From Thoreauomyces humboldtii (taxonomy: Eukaryota; Chytridiomycota; Chytridiomycetes; Spizellomycetales; Powellomycetaceae): a stretch of 64,000 bases of DNA. Under the pieces are notes generated by a model, which saw only the letters and a program-made list of their open reading frames with translations, was not told the DNA's origin and made no database searches. The stretch covers positions 1-64,000 of the forward strand of contig JADGJA010000025.1 of the NCBI GenBank assembly GCA_027596035.1, given 5' to 3'. Of this stretch, positions 1 to 9,262 are shown one piece after another. The stretch's first letter is position 1, and every line of letters starts with the position of its first letter. A program made the position numbers and the translations under genes.

Positions 1-1
1 C

Positions 2-888
2 TGCTTCCTGGGTGCTGGTCCCCCCCTCCTTCTCCGCCGCGCGGGCTCGTCCTCGGATGCGGAATCGTCGTCCGAGTGTCGCTGGGGCGGGGGCGGGGGA
101 GGAACAGGTGCTCCTCCGATGCTTCCCGCACTTCGACGGCTAGGTGCAGCGGGAGGACGGGCCGACACTGCGTCTCGGGGAGCGACGGCGTCAGGCGGAG
201 GGAACCGCGGCCATACCAACATCAATCCGTCCAGTGGCAGCGCTCCTCTGTCCGCCAACGACGGATCCGGTTCCACTCCTCGACATCGCTTCCATCGTCA
301 TCGAGCGGCACCGGAGCTTTTGCCACCCGTCGAACCTTACAAACCATTTCCCCTCTCGAATTCTTCCTCCTTTTCGCCCTCATCCGTCAGCAAGACCAGG
401 CTTCGACACATGGTCCCCCAGATGGCTGCAAAGTACGAGGCCTATGCACCCCCGAACGCCGATGTGACGAGCACCATCGAAAAGTCCGGCCAAAGAGCGA
501 GGGCGAGGGACAGGGCCGCTCGAGCCGCTTTCCGAAGGGACATCGAGGAAGCGAGGATGCGTTGGGGGAACAAGGAGGAGACGGAGAAGGAAGGGAAGCA
601 CATGGCCCAGCTCGCGAGGGAGAGAACGAGATCGAAGCTGAAGCGGGCTTTGGCATTGAGGGTAAGTTCCCGTCTTGGCAACCCCCGTATTTCCAGGGAG
701 AGCCGCACTGACTCGATCGGATCGAACAGGAGAACGAGGTGCAGCTCTTGGTGGAGGGACAACAGAACTCGATAGATGCCATCCTACTCAAAGAGCACCT
801 GGCCCTTCGACCGCATCGGACGGTAGACATGCGAAGATCATATACGGACGACGACCGAGTGCGCGTAGACCGCATCGTCGCTGCTTAG
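2..888 (+). CDS. 3' part of an unrecognised basic protein gene (5' end outside window)
   Basis: The reading frame is open from base 2, so the gene probably begins before the window; an in-frame ATG also exists at 119. Two exons are inferred, 2-661 and 730-888, joined in phase 0 across an intron with a GTAAGT donor and a CAG acceptor. The visible protein has a Gly/Ser/Pro-rich first half, then a charged Arg/Lys/Glu helix-like stretch (around bases 400-660) and a short C-terminal segment ending RIVAA. No domain is recognised. The helical charged region could be a coiled coil or a nucleic-acid binding segment, but that is a guess. The intron and the continued frame after it are the main support for its being real. 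Confidence 0.55.
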
Positions 889-995
889 CTGAGGTTTCGA
901 ACTCGATAGATCTTCTCCCGCACGACCCAATTGTGTGCAAAATCCTATGTATTGAATGCCGATGCGCCAGTTGGTGTGTGTGTGTGTGGTCATGT

Positions 996-2252
996 CTAGC
1001 TCTCGTCCACCTCCATATCGTCGCCGGCTGCGACTTCCTCTCCCAGCTCCATCTCGCTGCCCAAAGGTGCTGGCGGCAGATCTGCCGACGTGATCAGACC
1101 GGTTTCCGTGGGATGGTCCGTCAACGATCCTACTATCGTAAGCATCTGGTTGGCGGTCATCAACCTACGCAAAACTGGTCAGCAAGACTCCAACAGGTAC
1201 CAGACTGGGGAAAGGAAAGAACTTACTCGGCGATCGTGAACCGCACCACGGACTCTACGCCCAACACGAGCCCGGCAGACCCAGCGCACTTCCATCCGGC
1301 GGCGTTAAGATCGCCCTCGCCTTCGATGTATCGGAACTCGGCTTTGCGGATCCTGTCGGCTGGTATCGACGCGTTGAACACGCCGTGCACCAGGAGACCA
1401 ATGTGATCAGGAGAGACCTTGTTCACCACTCCGTCTGATGGACACAGGAGAACGGGATGAGCTGTCGGGCTCCGTCCGATCTGATGGTCTGACGGCAGGG
1501 ACTACTCACCGATGGTACTGCCGACCAGCGGTCGGAACACCGTGAAGAGGACCGAGACGTGGAAGTGCAGGTATGGACTGTCGTACAGGATCCGTGCAGA
1601 GCGTGCACATGCTTTTACGGAGGTGTACGAAAGAACCACGCCGTCTAGCTCCGCGACATGTCTATTGGGGTGAGGGGAAACTGGCATGTGAGCCTTGCCG
1701 AGAGCCACCTTGCAGGGTAAATTAGGAACAGCCCACCTACCGCATCAGAAACCTGTCCAGGACCTCGTTCACGCCCTGCATGACCTTGCCGATGAAGCAC
1801 GGTGCGAGGTGCACATTGATCTTACTTTGCACCGTGGCAAAGGATGATGATTGCGCGACCACAGGCTCGGAGGAGGTCACCGTGACCGCCGGCAGTCGGT
1901 CCTCCCCGCTTCCAACCGCGTCCCCCTTTCCATTCTTCTTCTTCTTGGCCGGCTTCACGGGCGTGACGGACACCTCGCTTGCAGCCTGTGATTTTCGCTT
2001 CTTCTTTGGCGGTTTGGAGGCGGAGGCGGCATCGTCGGCGACAACGACGGAGGATGAGGATGGGGTTGCGGGTTCCACGTCGCTTCCTTCCAGAGCGGCC
2101 TGTGACTTTCGCTTCTTTCTGGAGGATAGTTTCGGTGGTGATGCAGGTGTAAGGTCGGAGGACTGTGACTGTGTGAGCGTTGTGTCGATCTGCGAGTCAT
2201 CGACGACGGTGGACTTTCTCGTCTTGCGAGGCTTCTCCTGTGATGGCGACAT
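996..2252 (-). CDS. RPA43: DNA-directed RNA polymerase I subunit RPA43
   Basis: Four exons (2252-1741, 1661-1510, 1434-1227, 1164-996) give 346 residues. RPA43 forms, with RPA14 in yeast, the stalk of RNA polymerase I in the nucleolus and contacts the initiation factor Rrn3. The family signature runs from about residue 143: a first strand KINVHLAP, then ELDGVVLSY, FRPLVGSTIGDGVVNKVS, HIGLLVHGVFNASI and a final VLGVESVVRFTI, matching the Rpb7-type N-terminal fold plus OB domain. Unusual is an N-terminal low-complexity extension of roughly 140 residues with repeated KKRKSQAA blocks, probably nuclear or nucleolar targeting, and an acidic C-terminal tail. The ATG at 2252 is the first in-frame ATG of the first exon; an upstream GTG was not used. 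Acceptors and donors are canonical and all phases agree. Confidence 0.9.
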
Positions 2253-2443
2253 GCTGAGCACTCCTTTGTGCTGCTGCTATGCTAAATGTCTTCTACGTGC
2301 TGGTTGAAAAGGAGAGAGACGGCGAGAGACAGAGAGCTGAGAGAAAGGAAAAGTTCCACGCGATGAAATGAGACTGCACAGCCTCCGTCTACTCATGTAA
2401 CAAGAGGAGTCACCAAGAGAGTCACCGTAACGGTACTATCCAC

Positions 2444-3088
2444 ATGCAAAAGAAATCTATATCGTCGTGGATGTCGAGAACAGCTGCACAGAGTTCACCA
2501 TCTTGGAGAAGCACGATCTGGGTACTGCTGCTGGCCGCATACCTGTCGTTTGTCAGCTGCCTGGTCTCTCCAGCCTCGGACCTTAGCGAATACAACACCT
2601 CAGATATTCCACATAGATGCCAGAGATGTATCCCGGTGGTCGGATGTTCATGTATACGTGGATGCGCTATGCCCCGATTCGAGAAGTACGCCTCCAGCAT
2701 TGTCCCTGCGGAGGAACGTGTCATCTACACAGCTCCTGCTATAAGCTGCCCGAGCAATGCACCGTCACCATGCCTCGTTTCAGGACGGAACATAAAGGCA
2801 TACTCCACTCCATCGGTGGAGGGTGACGATCTCAAGTATGGAATCACGATCGAGAACCTACTGCACGACCTTCGGAATCAGATCACAAATCAGCACAGTA
2901 GCATCGACATTGCGTACTATACATGCCCCTACGGTAGCTGGCCAGTCTATGCTGGCGAGACCGCATGGGTTGGATGGATACCCATGGTACACAAGGTCTC
3001 GGGTATACTACGTTACGACGTCATACAAGACTCGGGATGCGATACAAAGGGAGTCACATGTACCGTATCATATCTAACTTACCGGTAG
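2444..3088 (+). CDS. Possible small secreted or membrane-anchored protein (doubtful)
   Basis: This is a 214-residue intronless ATG-to-stop frame between divergently read RPA43 and SKT5. A hydrophobic run near residues 24-43 (TIWVLLLAAYLSFVSCLV) could be a signal anchor, and several cysteines follow (CQRC, CSC, CIRGC). No family is recognised. Against it, overlapping frames on both strands are also open for 200-300 bases, the base composition differs from the neighbouring genes, and no promoter or intron supports it. It may be a lineage-specific secreted protein or chance. Confidence 0.35.
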   Translation: MQKKSISSWMSRTAAQSSPSWRSTIWVLLLAAYLSFVSCLVSPASDLSEYNTSDIPHRCQRCIPVVGCSCIRGCAMPRFEKYASSIVPAEERVIYTAPAISCPSNAPSPCLVSGRNIKAYSTPSVEGDDLKYGITIENLLHDLRNQITNQHSSIDIAYYTCPYGSWPVYAGETAWVGWIPMVHKVSGILRYDVIQDSGCDTKGVTCTVSYLTYR

Positions 3089-3632
3089 GCACTGGCACAG
3101 ACACTGGCACTGTCTGCGCAAGTTGGTCTGTGAGATAGATCTACCTCAAAGCTCGGGGACGGTTCAGATGTGACTTCGGCTTAGGACTACGGTGATAAGC
3201 CTTGTGGCAAGCCTCCATGGAAGAACTCTCTTTCTCTGCGAGAAGCTAGCGAATAAAGTCCCTTGACCGTTGCCATTATCAGCACCACCCTTTTCTCGAC
3301 CTCTCGCGCAGAGCGTCACGTTATCCATAGGTATGATGCGTCACCGCAGAGTGCCTTGACCGCTCGTGGGTTGCCGCTGGCAAACGGCAGAATTTGTTGC
3401 GTGTGCCGGGCGTTTTGCTCTTCCCTTCTGCCAGGGCACCAAACCATACATGTACACGTACTCTATTTAACTGCCTGCAGCCAACAGCATTCCTCTCCAC
3501 TCCTCCCACGGTCCCCCCCGCCGGCGTCCTCTCCACCACCCGCACGTTCCAGTGCCTGTATATCCTTCTTGGTCTCTTGTTCCTGTACGATTCCAAAGCG
3601 TGAACGAGCGTCACCCGTGACGCGGGACGACC
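3089..3632. other. Intergenic, upstream of SKT5
   Basis: No coding potential is seen here. The last 150 bases before the SKT5 ATG are pyrimidine-rich (long C and T runs around 3480-3560), as expected of a fungal 5' untranslated region. A weak TATA-like string (TATTTAA, near 3464-3470) lies about 165 bases upstream of the start codon. Confidence 0.5.
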
Positions 3633-6298
3633 ATGGCCGAACAGGAACAATATCGCAATGACGCGGGAAGACCACCTCGCCCTCCTTCCTTGAACCTGTC
3701 CTCGGCAGCATTCGATGCTCTGTCTCTGAACGACCCTTCAGAAAGGGCAGCAGGTAAAGCCCATCAAGTATCCAATCCGCCGAACCCAGCCCCGAGCGGG
3801 CGGCCCGATGCAGTCGAACAAAGGTCTGCCATTGGCTCGAGGCGGAGACCTTCGATACCGCAAGAGCTACTGTCTCCGCACCTTCTCTCTCCTGCTCACG
3901 ATGGCAGCTCGGCTCGGTCGTCAACGGGTGGTAGCAGGCGGAACTCGTTTCAAAACGGTAGGTCGAGGCACAGAGTCCTGCCGCCTGGAAACTGTATCCT
4001 GAGCTCCCCTTCCACACAGATCCCTCGAGTGCAAGGCTATCCAACAATTCGCTGGGCCGTGCAAGCCAGTTGTCCGTCGAACAGCCTTTCGGAGGGAGCC
4101 AGGATGCGGAACCTGCGGATCAAAGTTTTGCAGAACCACCGGTCCCCAACAGTGTGCAAACCTCATACATACATGAAAGCGTGCAAAGCCCAGCAACCAT
4201 GTCGGCGAGTAGTGATGCTGGGGATGATGCATCTTCTTGGAATGGGAGCGGGCCTCGCCGCCCCCCAGCGCAACATCCGTCTCACCAATATGGAGGACAT
4301 CCACCACCACCCGGAAGATACATGCCGCCACCTGGAAGCGGACCTGGAGGAATGCCTCCGCAGCATGCAGCTTATGGTCCGCCTTACGGTTATCAAGGGA
4401 GACCCCCGCCACCTCAGGGAGGTCGCCCAGAGCAAATGTATGCACCATATCCCGTGCAGGGATATCTCCCGCAAACGTACGGGAGATCTTATCCCCCACC
4501 AAGACCTGGACAACAGTACCCCCCAAATTTCCGACCACCTCCTCCCCAACATTATTCCTACCCTCGCCCACCCATGCGCCCCGGCATGGGTCCTCCTGGC
4601 CCGTACCGGCCACCGCCGCCCCCAGGGCAATACCATCCAGGCGGAGGGTATGCCCCACCCATGTATACCATGCCGCCGCCGCCCAACCCATCTCTACATG
4701 GATCTCCTGTACCAAATGGATACCCGCAGCCCCAGCAGCGAAGTCAGGAGGGTGAGCAACCCGAAGGTCCTAGCTCTGGCGGCACATACGGTCCTAGCCC
4801 TGGACCTCTTGGTCCCATCCCTGCACACATGCAGCAACAGCAGCAAACGGCCTACCAGGACTCTGACAACCAGTCCTTCCGGTCGACCACTTCCGTCAAT
4901 ACCAACGTCACCCTTCAAAGCGCCATGGGTGCTTCGGGCGAGTCCCTCGAAGTGTATCGGCAGAACGCCAAACGAAGCAACGACCCGGCGGTGCAGCTCG
5001 AATTCGCAAAGATGCTCATCGCATCGGGCGAGGCGATCCCTCTGGAGGCCGGCGGTGATGCGAAAAAGAACAAGCGACATCAGGAAGCGCTCTTCCAGGA
5101 GGCTCTGAAGCTCATCAAGAAGCTCGTGACGAACGGCGGCATGGGTGGCAAATCCTCTCACGCTGAGTCGCAGTTCTTCCTCGCCGAGTGCTACGGGAAC
5201 GGCTCTCTTCACCTTCCCGTGGACCATGACCGGGCGTTCTCCCTCTACGTCCAGGCTTCCAAGCAGGCGCATCCCGCAGCGACCTATCGTACTGCGGTCT
5301 GCTACGAAGTCGGAGCAGGTACAAAGAGGGATTCAGCTAGATCGATGCAGTTTTACAGAAAGGCCGCTGCGCTGGGCGACACGGCCGCCATGTACAAGGT
5401 CGGCATGATCATGATGAACGGTCTGCTTGGGCAGGGAAAGAACCCGAGGGAAGGCGTCACGTGGCTTAAGCGCGCTGCGGCGCAGGCAGACGAGAACACA
5501 CCTCACGCCCTACACGAGCTCGGCGTTCTTTACGAAGGTGGAGCGAGCGAGACGGGCGTCGTCATTCCTGTAAGTTGTTCGGCATGTCGGTGCTTCTATC
5601 AATGCCGTTCATTTACCCGCGTGCCCTTCCATTCTAACGTTCCTGTGGCTCTTCCTTTTTGTCTCCATCAGGACCCCCAGCACGCGCACGAGCTGTTCCT
5701 GCGAGCCGCCCAACTCGGATACGCGGCGTCCCAGTTCAAGCTCGGTTTCTGCTACGAATACGGTCTCCTCGCCCTCCCCGTGGACCCTCGTCGATCGATC
5801 GCGTGGTACACCCGAGCCGCCGAGCAGACGGATCCGGACGCCGAGCTCGCCCTGTCCGGCTGGTACCTCACGGGAGCCGAAGGGGTCCTCCGTCAGTCGG
5901 ACACGGAGGCCTACCTCTGGGCCCGCAAGGCCGCCGACAAGGGTCTCGCCAAGGCAGAGTACGCCGTGGGTTGGTACAGCGAGAACGCGGTAGGGGTAAA
6001 GGCGGACCTGGAGGAGGCGAGGAGATGGTACCTCAGGGCGGCGGCGCAGGGAAACAAAAGAGCCGTAGCGAGGGTCAAGGAACTCAAGTCGGTCATGTAC
6101 GCCACCCAGAGGGCGCCCGCCGGTCATCACGCTCCTCCACCGCCGACGGCTCAGGTCGGTGGCAGCGTAAGGGTGGCCGGACAGCATGGGTCGGGAGGGA
6201 GACCAGCCGCTGCTGGGACGGTGGAAGGACAGGAGAGGGACGGGAATTGGAGGAAGCAGGGTACCGGCGCAAAGGATTCCGAATGCATCGTGATGTAG
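3633..6298 (+). CDS. SKT5: Chitin synthase activator Skt5/Chs4-type Sel1-repeat protein
   Basis: Three exons (3633-3957, 4020-5569, 5672-6298) encode 833 residues. The second intron is 102 nt, so an unspliced reading also stays open, but its GTAAGT donor and CAG acceptor interrupt the Sel1 array and it is taken as an intron. Residues 1 to about 415 are disordered and rich in Pro, Gln, Ser and Tyr. From about 416 (SLEVYRQNAK) to about 770 runs a Sel1/TPR-like array with repeated A-x-A-x-Y-x-L-G motifs such as AMYKVGMIMMNG and AEYAVGWYSENAVGV. The protein ends CIVM, a CaaX box; with Met last, farnesylation is expected. In yeast, Skt5 recruits and activates chitin synthase III at the bud neck and is prenylated, so both domain layout and C-terminus fit the family. 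Confidence 0.92.
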
Positions 6299-6310
6299 GA
6301 AAGACAAATC

Positions 6311-6788
6311 CATGTCTTCTCTTCTGCCTATCTGATCTTCAGACATAACTCGCCGTCTTCCATTCATGTCCGCCAGCCAGAGGATTCCCTAATCACCGCC
6401 GCAGCTGTCCGGGTAGGGTGTCGGGAAGCCTTTCAGCCAAGAAGATTTGAGTACCTAGCACTTCTATATATGTATTGTGCTGCCTCATAGCGCTGCCAAC
6501 ATTCGGCTGAGAGTGAAATACTTCTCAGGTGCAAGGTATTCCTTGAGTTCTTCCTTTGTCGCCCACGCATAGTCATCAGCGATCTTCCCGTCTGGTGTTA
6601 CCTTCCCAAAGAGGATATGTGCCTTCATGTAAAAAACCTGTATGATCATTCAGGAGTGAGTGGAAGCTTACCGGACATGGTACGACCTGCCAAGTTCACC
6701 TTCTGTCCATCGGCAAAGAGATGCCTTTCCGGCGTGTTGCCGACCACCCATGTCTCGAGTTCGCCTCCGACTTCTTTCCGAAGACTCT
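6311..6788. repeat. Left arm of a ~480-bp inverted duplication (partner 12079-12566)
   Basis: Read in reverse complement this segment matches 12079-12566 with only scattered substitutions. It begins 13 bases after the SKT5 stop codon and ends inside the Nudix-like part of the MRPL46 coding region. It carries the common 3' flank of SKT5 and MRPL46, the last MRPL46 exon, its 62-nt intron and part of the preceding exon. Homology stops abruptly at both ends. Confidence 0.9.
6485..6788 (-). pseudogene. 5'-truncated duplicate of MRPL46
   Basis: On the minus strand this copy keeps the last exon (6637-6485, 153 nt, stop at 6485-6487), a 62-nt intron (6699-6638) and 89 bases of the preceding exon, all the same lengths as in intact MRPL46 at 11572-12380. 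Splice sites and reading frame are still intact. A few residues differ, for example PEKYF here against PEQYF there, and an F-G-K-V instead of S-G-K-I. The coding sequence is cut at 6788, where the sequence becomes unrelated, so no start codon remains and it cannot encode the ribosomal protein. It is convergent with SKT5. Confidence 0.88.
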
Positions 6789-6860
6789 GTGAAAAAAACC
6801 CAGCCTGGGAACGTTGAAATCCCGGATGCTTAGCCCTAACCCTATCCGACCTACGATTTA

Positions 6861-6933
6861 CCGTAGTAAAAATGCTTAGAGCCCCCCCCCCCCTCCTGGC
6901 TCCGAGCCATCATTTCGACCGCTATCGACTTGT
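6861..6933 (+). repeat. Left terminal inverted repeat of the pogo element
   Basis: About 73 bp, starting directly after a TA dinucleotide. It matches the reverse complement of 9192-9260 except for a T/C difference at position 17 and a C-run four bases longer. Homology fades just after the shared ATCGACTTGT. Confidence 0.9.
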
Positions 6934-7125
6934 TCCCTCACGCGTTTGTCAATGACCACTCTCCGTCACGTCGAGATCTCCTGGACATCTCTTTGCCCAC
7001 ATTCCTTTGTTGACCTTGACCTTCAAACTCTTGCCGGTAATGACAGTGTCGGTATAACAGGGTACTAGAGGTGCTCATGCAGGGGTAGCTGACTCAGTTA
7101 TTTGTGGGAAACTCCAGTCAACGTC

Positions 7126-8842
7126 ATGACTCCGCCCACTACGCCTCATCCACGCCGAAAACCAACAAAAGTTCGACCACCAAGCGGAGGTCGGAAACAC
7201 TACACAATTGGGGCAAAGCTTACCATACTCGACAAGCTTGAAGCTGGAGAGGGCTCTTTGAAAGCTCTTGCCCGAGAGTTCAGTGTTTATCCAAGTCAGA
7301 TACGAAACTGGCGAAGCAACAAAGAGAACTTGGAAGGCGCGGCACCGAAGCACAAAAAGTTCACACTACACCGAGGGGGTGCCATTCCCCTCGTCACCAC
7401 GGAAGAGTTGCTGGTTTCCTGGATCAAGGAGCAACGGGCAGCTGGTACGAGTCAAATGGAGCGTGACAAGTATGAGGATGCATTGTTGAACTTTCTTCTT
7501 GCCTCCAGGAAAGAGGGTCTCCTACATGTCTATTGTACGACATGCATGCTCTCTGACTCCAAGCATTGCGCGCAAGAAGGTTTCCACACTTTACGCCTGG
7601 GTTCGGCGGTTTGTGCATCGGAACGGATTCAGCCTTCAAAAAGGCACTAAGATCGGTCAAGCCTTACCACACGATTACCTCGAGAAAAAAAGAGAGTTCC
7701 TGCGGTTTCTGTCTCGCAACACTCGCCGTCATCCTCTTGGGACTTACCCCTTATCGGCGGTTGGCAACATCGATCAGACACCAATCTGCTTCGACATGAT
7801 CTGTGACAAGACTGTTGACAAGCGCAGTGCCAAAACCGTCTGGATTGGGACCTCCGGAAAGGAAAAGTTGCGCTTCACAGTCGTTTTGGCCGTAACAGCC
7901 AACGGCGGAAAGCTCCCCCCCACCATTATCTTCAAAGGCGAAAGGGATGGTCTTCTGGCAAAGAATCGGGACAAAGGAAAAGATGTCTTTCCTTCCGGAG
8001 TCATTGTTCGGTATCATCCCAAAGCGTGGGTTGACGAGGCCGAAGCCCTTTATTGGTACGACAAAACCTGGCTCGGCTACATGAAGGCTCAAGACTGCTC
8101 TCCTCCTTGTTGTGGCCGTGGCCTGCTTGCAGCTGATGCTTTGGCAGCTCAAAGAACGGAAGCCTGCAAAAGTCTTCTATCGGAAGGAGGAAGTTGTCTG
8201 GCAACCATTCCTGGAGGACTCACATCTGTGCTACAACCACTTGACGTCTGTCTCAACAAGCCGTTCCAAAACTACTACAAAGAGCTGTATCATGAGTGGA
8301 CGTTGACGCCAGCTTGCTACGTTAACGGCAAGGTGATCTCGCCGTCCCGGAACTTGTGCGCCACATGGGTAGCGAAAGCTTGGGATATGGTATCTCCAGA
8401 AATGATTATCAGGTGAGCCAGCGGCAACGGTCGTCATGGACGCAAGAAATGTTGCTAATCGGGAGGGACTGCCAGATCCTTTGTTAAATGCAGTATGACC
8501 GACAACGCGGGCATTGTTCTACTTCCTGATGATGGCTTCGAAGATGAAGAATACTTGAACGAGAACAAGCTTGCAGCCTTGGGAGAGCTCATGACTGATC
8601 CCAAGCCAGCATCCACACCGACACCAACACCAACCCCTGGGAACACCAGAGGAGTCTCTGTTCAAAATTTCTACGGATTCGGTTCGGAAGAAGGAAAGGA
8701 GTTGGAAGACGATTCTGGAGACATAATAATTTATCCGGACCTTAGTGTGTCAGAGGCTCTAGCACAGCTCGTCCTCGAGGCCGCACGCTTTGAGGCCTAC
8801 AGCCCTGCTGCGGACAGCGAGGCAGAGAACTGGCGTATTTGA
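7126..8842 (+). pseudogene. Pogo/Tigger transposase, inactivated
   Basis: The N-terminal part (from the ATG at 7126) contains a psq-type helix-turn-helix (AKLTILDKLEAGEGSLKALA to about IRNWRSN), followed by a CENP-B/Tigger-like middle region and a DDE domain beginning VGNIDQTPICFDM. The last acidic block is present (GGLTSVLQPLDVCLNKPF). Near 7500-7520 the frame shifts by one, with no credible intron. Around 8085-8210 the segment expected to hold the second catalytic aspartate (family pattern LLVxDxFxxH) is scrambled by further frame changes, and in the best-fitting frame the Asp position reads Ala. A 63-nt intron (8413-8475) joins the DDE domain to an acidic C-terminus ending at 8842. The element is therefore non-autonomous as it stands. 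Confidence 0.85.
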
Positions 8843-9191
8843 TACACTTGCTGGCGTAAAGTAATGCAATTAGGAAGATATCTTTACCAAATCAAATCTC
8901 GTCCGTATGGGGGTTGGTTGTTGATGTCAACAACAAGCTTTCGAGCATCCTGACATGTCTCGCAGCGCTGGAATAAATCCATAGCAGATTCACCGGACAG
9001 AAATAGGCGTAGCTCGGCCGATATGGCTCTTAAAATTATGATCCAAGCAGTTCCAAATAGCCAGCATGCAGCTCTACGCCTTTGTCTGCAGTTGCGGGGC
9101 GATTGGTTAAACAGGGGTGGAGCACGAGAGCTTTGAAGTTGCCGGGTGTGTGCCTGCGAAGAAATGGGAAGAAATGTGGAGAGTGCCAACG

Positions 9192-9260
9192 ACAAGTCGA
9201 TAGCGGTCGAAATGATGGCTCGGAGCCAGGAGGGGGGGGCTCTGAGCATTTTTACTACGG
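9192..9260 (-). repeat. Right terminal inverted repeat of the pogo element
   Basis: About 69 bp, ending in CTACGG directly before the TA at 9261-9262. It is the reverse complement of the left repeat with a shorter C/G run. Confidence 0.9.
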
Positions 9261-9262
9261 TA

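Larger units (their letters stand above)
6861..9260 (+). mobile_element. Pogo/Tigger-type DNA transposon, decayed
   Basis: A 2,400-bp element is bounded by long terminal inverted repeats beginning CCGTAGTAAAAATGCT and flanked on both sides by TA (6859-6860 and 9261-9262), the target duplication typical of the Tc1/mariner superfamily. It contains one plus-strand transposase gene of pogo/Tigger type (7126-8842). The two repeats differ in the length of a C-run (12 against 8) and at one other base in the first 20, so the insertion is fairly recent, but the transposase is broken. It lies 72 bp to the right of the end of the truncated MRPL46 copy. Confidence 0.92.

Noticed and set aside
6834..6844. 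CCCTAACCCTA as an interstitial telomere
   Set aside because: Fewer than two full units; kept only as a note at the breakpoint junction.
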